34,020 bases of DNA, taken from NCBI GenBank assembly GCA_035295745.1, contig DATGIL010000020.1, positions 1-34,020 on the forward strand, given 5' to 3'. The translations under genes and the position numbers were made by a program. Origin of the DNA: JAIQFL01 sp035295745 (GTDB taxonomy: Bacteria; Acidobacteriota; Terriglobia; Bryobacterales; Bryobacteraceae). Each line of letters starts with the position of its first letter. Position 1 is the first letter of the stretch. Under the pieces are notes generated by a model. The model made no database searches. It saw only the letters and a list, made by a program, of their open reading frames with translations, and had not been told where the DNA came from. Below, in pieces: positions 17,189-24,974 of the stretch.

Positions 17189-17194
17189 TAGACT
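17189..17194 (+). promoter_or_regulatory. Possible -10 box (TAGACT) for lpxB
   Basis: TAGACT ends 10 bp before ATG 17205. There is no Shine-Dalgarno in the 10-bp gap (aaaagagtag), so the leader would be about 4 nt. Weak support. Confidence 0.28.
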
Positions 17195-17204
17195 AAAAGA
17201 GTAG

Positions 17205-18383
17205 ATGGCTAGGAGAATTCTGGTGTCGGCAGGCGAGGCCTCCGGAGACCTGTACGCCTCGCTGGTGGTCGAGGAGTTGCGCAAACTGGCGCCTGGCACG
17301 GAATTTTTCGGCTGTACGGGGCCCAAGATGCGGGCTGCCGGGGTGGAGACGATCGTCGATTCGGCGTCGCTGGCGGTGGTCGGGTTGCTGGAGGTGGTGC
17401 CGCATATCCCCAGGATCCTGGGGGAGATTCGTAAATTGTTAGCGGCGGCTGCCGATCGCAAGCCCGCACTGGCAATCCTGACGGATTCGCCGGATTTTCA
17501 CCTTCGCGTTGCCCGTAAGCTGCGAAAGGCGGGAACCCCGGTGGCTTACCTGGTGGCGCCGCAGGTCTGGGCTTGGCGCAAGGGGCGTTTGCCCGGGATG
17601 CGGCGCACCATCAACCAGCTTTTTTGCATTTTTCCTTTCGAAGAGGGGTTTTTCCGAGGTGCGGGAATTAACGCCTCCTACATCGGGCACCCTCTCGCCG
17701 GGCTAATCCGGCCCTCGTTAAGCCGCGATGAGTTTTTTAAGAAACACAGACTGCGGATGGACCGTCCATTAATATCGGTGCTCCCCGGAAGCCGCCAGGG
17801 TGAAGCGGCCCGCCATCTCCCTGCCTTGCAGGATGCGGTGGAACGGATTTACCGGGAGCAGGCGGTAAACGCGGTTCTTCCCGCCTCCCCGCATACGGGG
17901 GTGGCTTTTTTTCGGGAGCGTCTGGGACGCTCACCGATTCTGGTTATCGAAGGAGAAAGCTGGGATGCCTTGGCGCACGCCGACCTTGCTCTCGCGGCAA
18001 GCGGAACGGTTACAGTCGAGGCAGCCCTTTTAGGTACGCCCATGGTGACGTTTTACAAGGTCACAGCGCCCAGTTGGGTGATCGGCAAGCTCCTGGTGCG
18101 GGTCCCGTTTTACTCGATGGTGAATTTAATCGCAGGACGAGCCGTCGTGCCGGAACTGATGCAAGGCCAGATGACCGGAGAGGCCCTGGCCGTTGAGGCC
18201 CGCCGGCTTTTGACCGATGAAACCGCCCGCGCGGGTATGAAGGCTGGATTGGCCGAAGTCCGCGAGAAATTATCCCTGTGCCCCACACAGGAAGGCAATC
18301 TTCAGGCGGCCATGCCTGCGCCGCGGCGCGCCGCCGTGATGATTCAAGAGATTCTGGAAGGACAGGTTGTACATGTTTCTTAG
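17205..18383 (+). CDS. lpxB: Lipid-A-disaccharide synthase
   Basis: A 392-residue GT19 glycosyltransferase of the inner-membrane cytosolic face. It joins UDP-2,3-diacylglucosamine and lipid X to make the lipid A disaccharide. Diagnostic blocks are ILVSAGEASGDLYASLVVEEL at the start, FFGCTGPKMRAAGVE, LTDSPDFHLRVARKL, PQVWAWRKGR, FPFEEGFFRGAGINASYIGHPLAG and ALAASGTVTVEAALLGTPMVTFYK. Length is typical. The stop overlaps the start of the downstream M1-like gene by 11 bp, implying translational coupling. It is good evidence that the organism builds an LPS outer membrane. The other lpx genes (lpxA, C, D, fabZ) are not in the window. Confidence 0.95.
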   Translation: MARRILVSAGEASGDLYASLVVEELRKLAPGTEFFGCTGPKMRAAGVETIVDSASLAVVGLLEVVPHIPRILGEIRKLLAAAADRKPALAILTDSPDFHLRVARKLRKAGTPVAYLVAPQVWAWRKGRLPGMRRTINQLFCIFPFEEGFFRGAGINASYIGHPLAGLIRPSLSRDEFFKKHRLRMDRPLISVLPGSRQGEAARHLPALQDAVERIYREQAVNAVLPASPHTGVAFFRERLGRSPILVIEGESWDALAHADLALAASGTVTVEAALLGTPMVTFYKVTAPSWVIGKLLVRVPFYSMVNLIAGRAVVPELMQGQMTGEALAVEARRLLTDETARAGMKAGLAEVREKLSLCPTQEGNLQAAMPAPRRAAVMIQEILEGQVVHVS

Positions 18384-20370
18384 ACGTCCCACTGGCTTTG
18401 CCTCCATCGCAGCCGGTTTGCTGCTGCTCGCCGTAGGGTTCCGGGCGCCCGCCCAGGACCGTCAGGAACGCCGCAATTCTTCACGCATCGATGTGGAGCA
18501 GTACACTATCGAGGCGGAAATGACGCCCAGCACTTCCGTCTTCGCGGCGAAAGCCACCGTGCGTTTCTCACCGATAGACGACAACATCACCTCGGCTTCG
18601 TTCGAGCTGAATAACGCGTTGAATGTCTCGCGCGTGGTGGATGGCGCGGGTAAGCAGATCACGGCGTCGCGCAATCAACAGGACTTCACCGTTCGGCTCA
18701 GCTTCGATCAGCCGCTTCCCAAAGGCCAGCCCGTCAGCATCACCTTTTATTACGACGGCCGCCTCACTGGTGCGGAAGATTCCCCGGTGTACGGCATCAA
18801 GTTCGCCGCGATTCATCCCGATTTCGCATACCTTATGTACCCGGCGCGCTGGTTTCCGGTGAGCGGCTACACCACCGACCGGTTCGCGGCGGACGTGAAA
18901 TTGACCGTTCCCGCGGGATACACCGTACTCGGTAGCGGGAACGACTCGAAACAGGCGGCAGGCGACAAGAATACCTTCGAGTTCAAGTTTGACCACCCGT
19001 CGTTTCCAGGCAGCCTCGCGGTGGTGAAGGATGCGCCAGTGAAGGTGCCGTCCGAAGGTGTCACCACGTCGATGTACTTCCGCGGGCAGGAGGCGGAACT
19101 GGTGCAACAGTACGGCACCGAGGTTGGTAAGATCATGGCCTATTTCACAGGCATGTTTGGCCTGCCGCCTTCCGCCGACCTCAACGTGGTGATGACCGAG
19201 GCCGGTTGTCCCAACGGTTATGCCGCACCAGGACTGGTCTTCATTTCTCCCGGAGCCATTACGCGCAACGTCAATTCCCGGCTGTTAGCGAATGAGATTT
19301 CGCGGCAGTGGTGGGAGGTTCTGGTCTCGCCGACGACGCGCAATCATCTATGGCTCACCAACGGGTTGGCCACCTACTCCGAATTACTCTGGAGCGAGCA
19401 CGTGAGTGGCTCCGGTGCGCTGCAGAGCGAGGCCCAAAGCGAAATGGTGGGAGCACTCACCATCGACCAGGTCCCGATGATTCAATCGGCGCGGCTGGAG
19501 GATTATTCTCCCGAATTGTGGGCACTCACTGGCAGCAAGGGCGCGGCGGTGATGAATATGCTGCGCTTCGTTATCGGCGACGAGAAGTTCTTCAAGACGC
19601 TGAAAGACTACGCCCAGCAGAACCTATGGAAATCCGTCAACAGCGACGACTTCAAGAAGATCGCGGAAGCCGACTCGGGCCAGGATCTGGGTTATTTCTT
19701 CATCCAGTGGATTGAGTCGAGCGGCGCTCCGCAATTCAAACTGGAGTACACGATTTTCCGTACCCAGAAGGGCTTCCGCGTGATGGGCAAGATCTCCCAG
19801 GACCTCGACACCTTCCGCATGCCCGTTGACCTGCGGATCATCACCGAAGGCGATCCGGAGGACAAGCGAGTGGAGGTGGTGGGAACCTCCTCGGAGTTCA
19901 CCGTTGACACCTTTGGCAAGCCGAAGAATGTCGAGATCGATCCCAGCAATCGCGTGCTGCGCTACAGCGACCAGGTCCGCGTGGCAGTGGCCATCCGGCG
20001 CGGCGAGCAGTTCGCGGAACTGAGCGAGTTTTCGGATGCGATCAAGGAATATCAAAAGGCGCTGCAGACCAACCGGAACAGCTCGTTGGCGCACTATCGC
20101 ATCGCGGAGGTGGAATTTCTGCAGCAGACCTGGCAACAGGCCGCGAACGATTTCCGCGAGTCTTTGAACGGCGATCTCATTCCGAAATGGACGGAAGTCT
20201 GGGCTCACATCAACCTCGGCAAGATCTTCGACGTGACCGGCGCCCGCGATCGCGCGGTGAACGAATACAATCTCGCCATCCGCACCAAGGACAACACCCA
20301 GAACGCGCAGGACGAAGCGGCCAAGTATCTGAAGACGCCCTACGAACGGCAGAAGCGCTCGGAGCAATAG
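18373..20370 (+). CDS. Secreted M1-aminopeptidase-like protein with lost zinc site and TPR-like C-terminus
   Basis: A 665-residue exported protein with a signal peptide (MFLRRP, then AAGLLLLAVGFRAPAQD). The N-terminal beta domain and central domain follow the M1 (gluzincin) layout. The catalytic HExxH-x18-E is present only as a ghost: Asn307-Glu308-Ile-Ser-Arg311, then Asn330 at exactly the expected third-ligand position in LWLTNGLATY. All three zinc ligands are replaced, and the usual catalytic Tyr of YxKGA is Gly (TGSKGAAV). The C-terminal 130 residues hold two or three TPR-like helical pairs (FSDAIKEYQKAL, WQQAANDFRESL, RDRAVNEYNLAI). A binding or scaffold role is inferred. ATG 18373 is used with aagga about 10 bp upstream; a TTG at 18367 is possible. 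It overlaps lpxB. Confidence 0.85.
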   Translation: MFLRRPTGFASIAAGLLLLAVGFRAPAQDRQERRNSSRIDVEQYTIEAEMTPSTSVFAAKATVRFSPIDDNITSASFELNNALNVSRVVDGAGKQITASRNQQDFTVRLSFDQPLPKGQPVSITFYYDGRLTGAEDSPVYGIKFAAIHPDFAYLMYPARWFPVSGYTTDRFAADVKLTVPAGYTVLGSGNDSKQAAGDKNTFEFKFDHPSFPGSLAVVKDAPVKVPSEGVTTSMYFRGQEAELVQQYGTEVGKIMAYFTGMFGLPPSADLNVVMTEAGCPNGYAAPGLVFISPGAITRNVNSRLLANEISRQWWEVLVSPTTRNHLWLTNGLATYSELLWSEHVSGSGALQSEAQSEMVGALTIDQVPMIQSARLEDYSPELWALTGSKGAAVMNMLRFVIGDEKFFKTLKDYAQQNLWKSVNSDDFKKIAEADSGQDLGYFFIQWIESSGAPQFKLEYTIFRTQKGFRVMGKISQDLDTFRMPVDLRIITEGDPEDKRVEVVGTSSEFTVDTFGKPKNVEIDPSNRVLRYSDQVRVAVAIRRGEQFAELSEFSDAIKEYQKALQTNRNSSLAHYRIAEVEFLQQTWQQAANDFRESLNGDLIPKWTEVWAHINLGKIFDVTGARDRAVNEYNLAIRTKDNTQNAQDEAAKYLKTPYERQKRSEQ

Positions 20371-20373
20371 TAT

Positions 20374-21435
20374 TCACCGGAGTTCGCGCAATCGGTCCTT
20401 CTCGTATTCGTAAGCTCCGCACGAAGGGACTGCATTGAGTTGGGTGAGAGCCTCGGCGGTTAATTTTTGCGCTCGATCGGGATTCCCAGCGGCCCTTTCT
20501 ACCGCAGCTTCAGCGCGGAGCCTGACCCACGGCTCCACGCTCCGTTCCTCGAATGCCAACCACCGCCGCGCGCTGTCCAAGTCTCCGTCGTGTGTCGCCC
20601 GGAACCAGGCGGCCTCCAGCGCGTATTCCGGCGGATCCTGGCGTGTCCAGTCGGCGACCAAAGACTCCAGATAGCGGCGCGCGACGTGTGGCTCGCCCCG
20701 ATCGAGAAAATGCACGTACGCCAGGTAGGCATTATATTCCCGTGGCTGCCCATCCTCGGGAACATCCGCGAGGCGGTCGATCAGATGGCGCGGCCAATCG
20801 CGCAAACGGAGAGGTGTTGCATGCGAAGAGGCCACCAGCAGATTGCGCTGCAGTTCGTCCACTGTGGTGCCTCCGCGCAGCAGTTGCCAGAGCAGGTAGC
20901 CATCGGAGCGAGCGTCGCCACGGCGCATGGGCAAAAGGCCCAGCAATCCGCTGAGCGACCATAGGGCGGAGTAGGCCCCGATCCAATAGATGGGAGCGCT
21001 ATTGGCCAACGACGAGGCCTGTAACGACAGAACAAGGAAGGCCATGCCTGTCAGCATCGAGGCGGCGGGACCTCCCGCTACACAGATCGCACGTCGCAGG
21101 CGAAATTGATGGAACGTCGAAGGGACCATGTCCACAAGGCCCGCACGGCGCAGCGGAATCCATCGCGCTCTCCACTTGCCCTCACGGCGCGCCCACTCCA
21201 GCGGCCCGATGACGACTCGGCGGCAAAACTGTCCGGCCGAGAGGCCGGCGAAATAATGCCCGGCCTCATGGATTAGGATTCCGGCGATCCCAGTCAGAGC
21301 CAGGGCCAGAACACTCCAATCCAACGACGGCCGTGTGAGTCCCATCCTGTCTGCCGATACCATCTCGAAGCGCAGCAGGCGGATCATCGAAAGGGCCATC
21401 ACCACGTACACCGCCACCCGGCCCAAGGTGAACAC
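20374..21435 (-). CDS. M50-like membrane zinc metalloprotease with soluble C-terminal domain
   Basis: An integral membrane protein of about 353 residues. HEAGH (about residues 56-60) lies inside a hydrophobic segment (GIAGILIHEAGHYFAGLSAG). A second membrane motif GGPAASMLTG and a later RSDGYLLWQLL supply the Asp expected of site-2-protease-like enzymes. Four or five transmembrane segments occupy the first 190 residues. The remainder is soluble, helical and Arg/Ala-rich, possibly TPR-like. Start is uncertain. The frame is open to 21645, overlapping the upstream gene by 170 bp. GTG 21435 places the first membrane segment at the N-terminus, and TTG 21492 is another option. It follows the Tat-signal HExxH gene closely and converges with the M1-like gene 3 bp away. 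Confidence 0.75.
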   Translation of the reverse strand: MFTLGRVAVYVVMALSMIRLLRFEMVSADRMGLTRPSLDWSVLALALTGIAGILIHEAGHYFAGLSAGQFCRRVVIGPLEWARREGKWRARWIPLRRAGLVDMVPSTFHQFRLRRAICVAGGPAASMLTGMAFLVLSLQASSLANSAPIYWIGAYSALWSLSGLLGLLPMRRGDARSDGYLLWQLLRGGTTVDELQRNLLVASSHATPLRLRDWPRHLIDRLADVPEDGQPREYNAYLAYVHFLDRGEPHVARRYLESLVADWTRQDPPEYALEAAWFRATHDGDLDSARRWLAFEERSVEPWVRLRAEAAVERAAGNPDRAQKLTAEALTQLNAVPSCGAYEYEKDRLRELR

Positions 21436-21475
21436 GACAGCTTCTGTCGTAGCGCCAAGCTGAGTTCGTGTGGTG

Positions 21476-22087
21476 TTAACTACGGGAGGCAACTTCCCAT
21501 CGTAAGCGGTCCAGATAGGCCTGTGCGCTCTGCCGGATATGCGAGCCATCGCGAAACAGCCACAATCGGGTGGCGTACCAGTCGACGCGGAATTCGCGCG
21601 CGGCGCCGCGCGCTCCTGAAGGGCGGTCCTCGAAGATGTCCCCAAGCAACGCGTGCAGCAATTCGTGGACGCAGGTATTAACGGAGATAAAGGGAATCTG
21701 ATGGCCGTGAGCGTAGTTCAGAGCGGCCATACAGATGTGATATCCCTCATAGCGCGTGGTGACGCCGCCTAAGGCTCGGCCTTGGTCCCAGACCATTGGG
21801 ATCTGGCCGGTGACGACGAGATTGAGGGACGATCGATCGAGTCCGACGAACATCGGTCTGCCTCCCGCGGAACGTTTGACTTCTCCTTGGACGACATTGA
21901 GGTCGACCCGGATGCCGCCCGAGGCGAAGGTTCGCGCCGCCTGGGGCCATAGGGTCCACCAGAATCGCTGAATTTGTTCGGGCCGCAACCGGGTGTCGAC
22001 GATCACTTGGATGCGAACGGCCACAGATGCGCGCACCGGGGAGGCGATTGCGGCAATCCACGTCGCAAAGAACTCGCGCCGGGTCAT
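21476..22087 (-). CDS. Tat-type exported protein with HExxH motif (putative metalloprotease)
   Basis: A 203-residue protein. The N-terminus MTRREFFATWIAAIASPVRAS has the twin-arginine pattern (TRREFF) plus a hydrophobic stretch, suggesting Tat export. The middle has VNTCVHELLHALLGDIF, an HExxHxxxGD zinc-binding motif of the metzincin-like kind. Otherwise the sequence is unfamiliar to me, so protease activity is a motif-level inference. A clear aaggaggag ribosome site lies about 8 bp before ATG 22087. The gene is immediately upstream of, and probably coupled to, the M50-like gene, so two predicted metalloproteases share a transcript. It is divergent from the tannase gene across a 120-bp AT-rich gap. 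Confidence 0.75.
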   Translation of the reverse strand: MTRREFFATWIAAIASPVRASVAVRIQVIVDTRLRPEQIQRFWWTLWPQAARTFASGGIRVDLNVVQGEVKRSAGGRPMFVGLDRSSLNLVVTGQIPMVWDQGRALGGVTTRYEGYHICMAALNYAHGHQIPFISVNTCVHELLHALLGDIFEDRPSGARGAAREFRVDWYATRLWLFRDGSHIRQSAQAYLDRLRWEVASRS

Positions 22088-22104
22088 GTGCCCTCCTCCT
22101 TCAA

Positions 22105-22140
22105 TGTATCACTAAATTAGTACACTAGTAAAATATTAAT
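22105..22140. promoter_or_regulatory. AT-rich palindromic regulatory region between divergent genes
   Basis: This stretch is markedly AT-rich compared with its surroundings. It holds actaaattagt (22111-22121, palindromic around its central base), then tacactagtaaa and aatatt. Such nested palindromes ahead of a good ribosome site suggest an operator-promoter for the minus-strand gene at 22087. TGTA/TACA elements recall BlaI/CopY-type operators, but this is only a resemblance. A TATATT at 22184-22189 could serve the tannase gene. Confidence 0.4.
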
Positions 22141-22207
22141 TTGCACTTCGGAACGGGGGCGTTTCCGCGCACCTCGAATTCGGTATATTCTTAACCGAGC
22201 CGCCGCC

Positions 22208-23791
22208 ATGAACCGGACCATTCTGTACACGCTGCTGGCCATCGGAATTGTAACAGTCGGGATCTCGCAAGGCCCCCAGAGGGGAGGGCCTACGACGGGT
22301 CCGCCTGCCGTTCCTCCCACGCCGCTGTACCCTAACGCAGAGGCCGTTCGCACCTGCGAGAGTCTGCGCTCGGTCGAACTGCCGAACACGACGATCGAAT
22401 CGGCGGCCATCGAACCAGGCACGGGAGCTTCTCCGGAAGTTTGCCGGGTGAACGCCGTAGTCACGCATCCACCCGCTGGAGACAAAGTCCGTATCTTCAT
22501 CGGGCTGCCTGTCAAGAACTGGAATGGCCGCTTTGAAGGCACGGGAGGCGGCGGGTTTTCGGGAGGAAATGCCAACGGCGTGCGGCAACCAGCGTCGCTC
22601 GGGTACGCCGCGGGCGCCACCGACACCGGGCACGAGGGCGGCAGCGGCAGTTTCGCGCTGGACCCCAATGGGCGCTTGAATTGGATGCTGATCCGCGACA
22701 ATGCCTATCTTGGGATCCATGAGATGACCGTGTTCGGCAAGGCGCTCACCGAGGCCTTCTACGGAAAGGCGCCCCGCTACTCGTATTTTATGGGCTGCTC
22801 CACCGGCGGGCGCCAGGCCCTTTCGGAAGCCCAGCGATACCCGAAGGATTATGACGGGGTGGTGGCGGGCGCTCCCGCCGTGAACTGGACCAAATTGCAC
22901 GTGGAACAGATGTGGGGCCAGTTGGTGATGAAAGAAGCCAACAATTTTGTACCGGAATGCCGGATGCAGGCCGCAACTGCGGCCGCGGTGGCCGCCTGCG
23001 ATGCGATCGACGGCGTCAAAGACGGTGTGATCGAGGATCCGAAGCGCTGCGCCTACGACCCCAAGGCACTGGTCGGGACTACGGTCGAGGGCTGCGGGAC
23101 ATTCACGGCCGCCGATGCGGATGTGATTCGCAAAATCTGGCACGGTCCCCGACGCCAGGACGGCTCCTTCCTCTGGTATGGTCTTCAACCCGGCGGAGAT
23201 TTCGGCGGCCTCAGCGCTGCTGGCGGATCGCCGCTCTCGGGCCGTCCCATGGGCATCACGCTCGACTGGTGGAAGTACTTCCTGACGCAGAATCCGCAAT
23301 TCGATTGGACTACTCTCACGTTTCCCGCCTACGAGCAGCTTTGGGATCAATCCACCGAAGAGTTCGGCTCGGTATTCGCGACGGATAATCCCGATCTGTC
23401 GGCATTTCGCGGCCGTGGCGGAAGGGCGATCCTCTGGCACGGCTGGGCCGATCAGTTGATTTATCCGGAAGGCACGATCGACTATTTCAAGCGCGTGCAG
23501 GAACAGATGGGCGGCTCCGCGAAGACGGCCGACTTCATCCGGCTCTTCATGGCGCCCGGTGTCGGGCATTGTGCCGGCGGCAGCGGTCCGGCGCCCACCG
23601 GCCAGTTGGAGGCGCTGCTAAACTGGGTGGAACAAGGTAAGGCCCCCGCCACGTTGCAGGCTACTCGTAGAGATACGTCGGGAAAAGTGATCCGGTCGCG
23701 TCCGTTGTGCCCATATCCGCTTGTCGCGCGCTACAAGGGAAGCGGCAGCACGGACGAAATGGCGAGCTTCGTGTGCAGCGCGAATTTCTGA
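22208..23791 (+). CDS. Secreted tannase / feruloyl esterase family protein
   Basis: A 527-residue exported serine esterase of the tannase/feruloyl esterase family, which cleaves ester links of galloyl or hydroxycinnamoyl groups in plant polyphenols and cell walls. A signal peptide (MNRTILYTLLAIGIVTVGIS) precedes a Pro/Gly-rich linker. The nucleophile motif GCSTGGRQAL places Ser198 between Cys197 and Thr. Acid and base candidates are in HGWADQLIYPEGT and GVGHCAGG. The calcium-loop-like CDAIDGVKDGVIEDP is also family-typical. Paired cysteines beside the nucleophile and near the catalytic His fit the disulfide of this family. It is followed 13 bp later by the CxxCH protein, so both are co-transcribed. 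Confidence 0.92.
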   Translation: MNRTILYTLLAIGIVTVGISQGPQRGGPTTGPPAVPPTPLYPNAEAVRTCESLRSVELPNTTIESAAIEPGTGASPEVCRVNAVVTHPPAGDKVRIFIGLPVKNWNGRFEGTGGGGFSGGNANGVRQPASLGYAAGATDTGHEGGSGSFALDPNGRLNWMLIRDNAYLGIHEMTVFGKALTEAFYGKAPRYSYFMGCSTGGRQALSEAQRYPKDYDGVVAGAPAVNWTKLHVEQMWGQLVMKEANNFVPECRMQAATAAAVAACDAIDGVKDGVIEDPKRCAYDPKALVGTTVEGCGTFTAADADVIRKIWHGPRRQDGSFLWYGLQPGGDFGGLSAAGGSPLSGRPMGITLDWWKYFLTQNPQFDWTTLTFPAYEQLWDQSTEEFGSVFATDNPDLSAFRGRGGRAILWHGWADQLIYPEGTIDYFKRVQEQMGGSAKTADFIRLFMAPGVGHCAGGSGPAPTGQLEALLNWVEQGKAPATLQATRRDTSGKVIRSRPLCPYPLVARYKGSGSTDEMASFVCSANF

Positions 23792-23804
23792 AGGAGGGGA
23801 TTCG

Positions 23805-24932
23805 ATGAACAGGATCGCAGCAGGATTATGCGTTTTGAGTGCATGCATGCTCCGCTTGTATGCGCAGGGCCCGGCGCCGTCGGAAGGAACAGCATCGTGG
23901 AATCCGAAAGCGGCCGCGACATACCTGGACGACCGGATGTCATGGTGGATGACCTGGAAGTCTGCGGCGCGCGACCATGATACCTTCTGCATCTCCTGCC
24001 ACACGGCGGCGCCTTACGCGATGTCGCGGGCGTCGCTGCACAGCGATCTCGGCGAGGCTGGCGCGTCGGCGAATGAACGCAAGGTGCTCGACAACGTCCT
24101 GAAGCGGGTGCGCCTGTGGAAAGAGGTCGAGCCATTCTATCCGGACGACAAGAGGGGCACACCGAAGACCGCGGAATCGCGCGGCACGGAATCGATTTTC
24201 AACGCGCTGATCCTGGTGGGGTATGACGCTCCCACCGCCAGGCTGAGTGCCGATGCCCGGATGGCGCTCGAGAACATGTGGGCCGAGCAGGTCAAAACGG
24301 GAGACGCCAAGGGTGCGTGGTCGTGGCTGCAGTTCCACAACTCCCCGTGGGAAGGCGATTCGCAATACTATGGAGCCGCGTTGGCTGCGCTCGCAATCGG
24401 AACGGCTCCTGGAAATTATCGCGCGGCGCCCGAGATTCAAGATGGCATCGAGGCGCTCCGGGAATACTTGAAAAGGGAGCGCGATTCGCAGATCTTGATC
24501 AATCGCATGGTGCTCTTGTGGGCATCTGCGAAACTGCCGGGGCTGCTGACCCGCGACGAGCAGAAAGCCATCATCGACGAGGCCATCAGCAAGCAGCAGG
24601 CGGATGGAGGATTTAGCTTGTCGTCATTTGTGGGAGGCTGGAAGCGCGCCGACGGTACAGCACTCGAGACAAAAAGCGACGGCTATGCCACCGGCGTGGT
24701 CGCCCTGGCGATCGAGCAAGCCGGGGCCGGACGCGCCATGCCGGAGTTGAAACGGGCTTTGGCCTGGCTCAATCGAAATCAGGATCCCACGGAAGGAAGA
24801 TGGTTCGCCTACTCGCTGAATAAGAAGCGCGACCTGTCGACCGACGTCGGGCGTTTCATGAGCGACGCGGCTACGGCTTATGCGGTACTGGCGCTTGAAG
24901 GCGGGAACGGCCTCCTGACCGCCCATAAATAG
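23805..24932 (+). CDS. Secreted single-haem c-type motif protein with toroid-like helical repeats
   Basis: A 375-residue exported protein (signal peptide MNRIAAGLCVLSACMLRLYAQG). One CxxCH haem-attachment motif (FCISCHTAAPYAM) follows closely. The rest contains repeated helical units with QADGGFSLSS, TEGRWFAYS and SDAATAYAVLALE, resembling the alpha/alpha toroid repeats of squalene-cyclase or prenyltransferase-like folds. A covalent haem plus toroid suggests electron transfer or an oxidative role, but no characterised homologue comes to mind. ATG 23805 is chosen for its strong aggagggga site at 23792-23800; the open frame to 23721 lies inside the tannase gene. Co-transcription with the tannase suggests a link to aromatic or plant-polymer breakdown. 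The left palindrome of the ATPase cassette begins right after its stop. Confidence 0.78.
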   Translation: MNRIAAGLCVLSACMLRLYAQGPAPSEGTASWNPKAAATYLDDRMSWWMTWKSAARDHDTFCISCHTAAPYAMSRASLHSDLGEAGASANERKVLDNVLKRVRLWKEVEPFYPDDKRGTPKTAESRGTESIFNALILVGYDAPTARLSADARMALENMWAEQVKTGDAKGAWSWLQFHNSPWEGDSQYYGAALAALAIGTAPGNYRAAPEIQDGIEALREYLKRERDSQILINRMVLLWASAKLPGLLTRDEQKAIIDEAISKQQADGGFSLSSFVGGWKRADGTALETKSDGYATGVVALAIEQAGAGRAMPELKRALAWLNRNQDPTEGRWFAYSLNKKRDLSTDVGRFMSDAATAYAVLALEGGNGLLTAHK

Positions 24933-24970
24933 TTTTGAGTAATCTAAACCGCCAGTTTAAACCACTCAAA
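24933..24970. repeat. Left palindrome bounding the DUF4143 ATPase cassette
   Basis: Imperfect palindrome: arms 24934-24949 and 24955-24970 pair at 13 of 16 positions around a 5-nt loop, with outer ends tttgagt and actcaaa. It aligns with the right copy at 29 of 38 positions. It begins directly after the stop of the CxxCH gene and ends 4 bp from the stop of the ATPase gene. It could also act as a terminator hairpin for either gene. Confidence 0.75.
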
Positions 24971-24974
24971 CCTT

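Noticed and set aside
22136..23569. Minus-strand open frame of 477 codons opposite the tannase gene
   Set aside because: The plus strand encodes an unmistakable tannase; the antisense frame has no family features.
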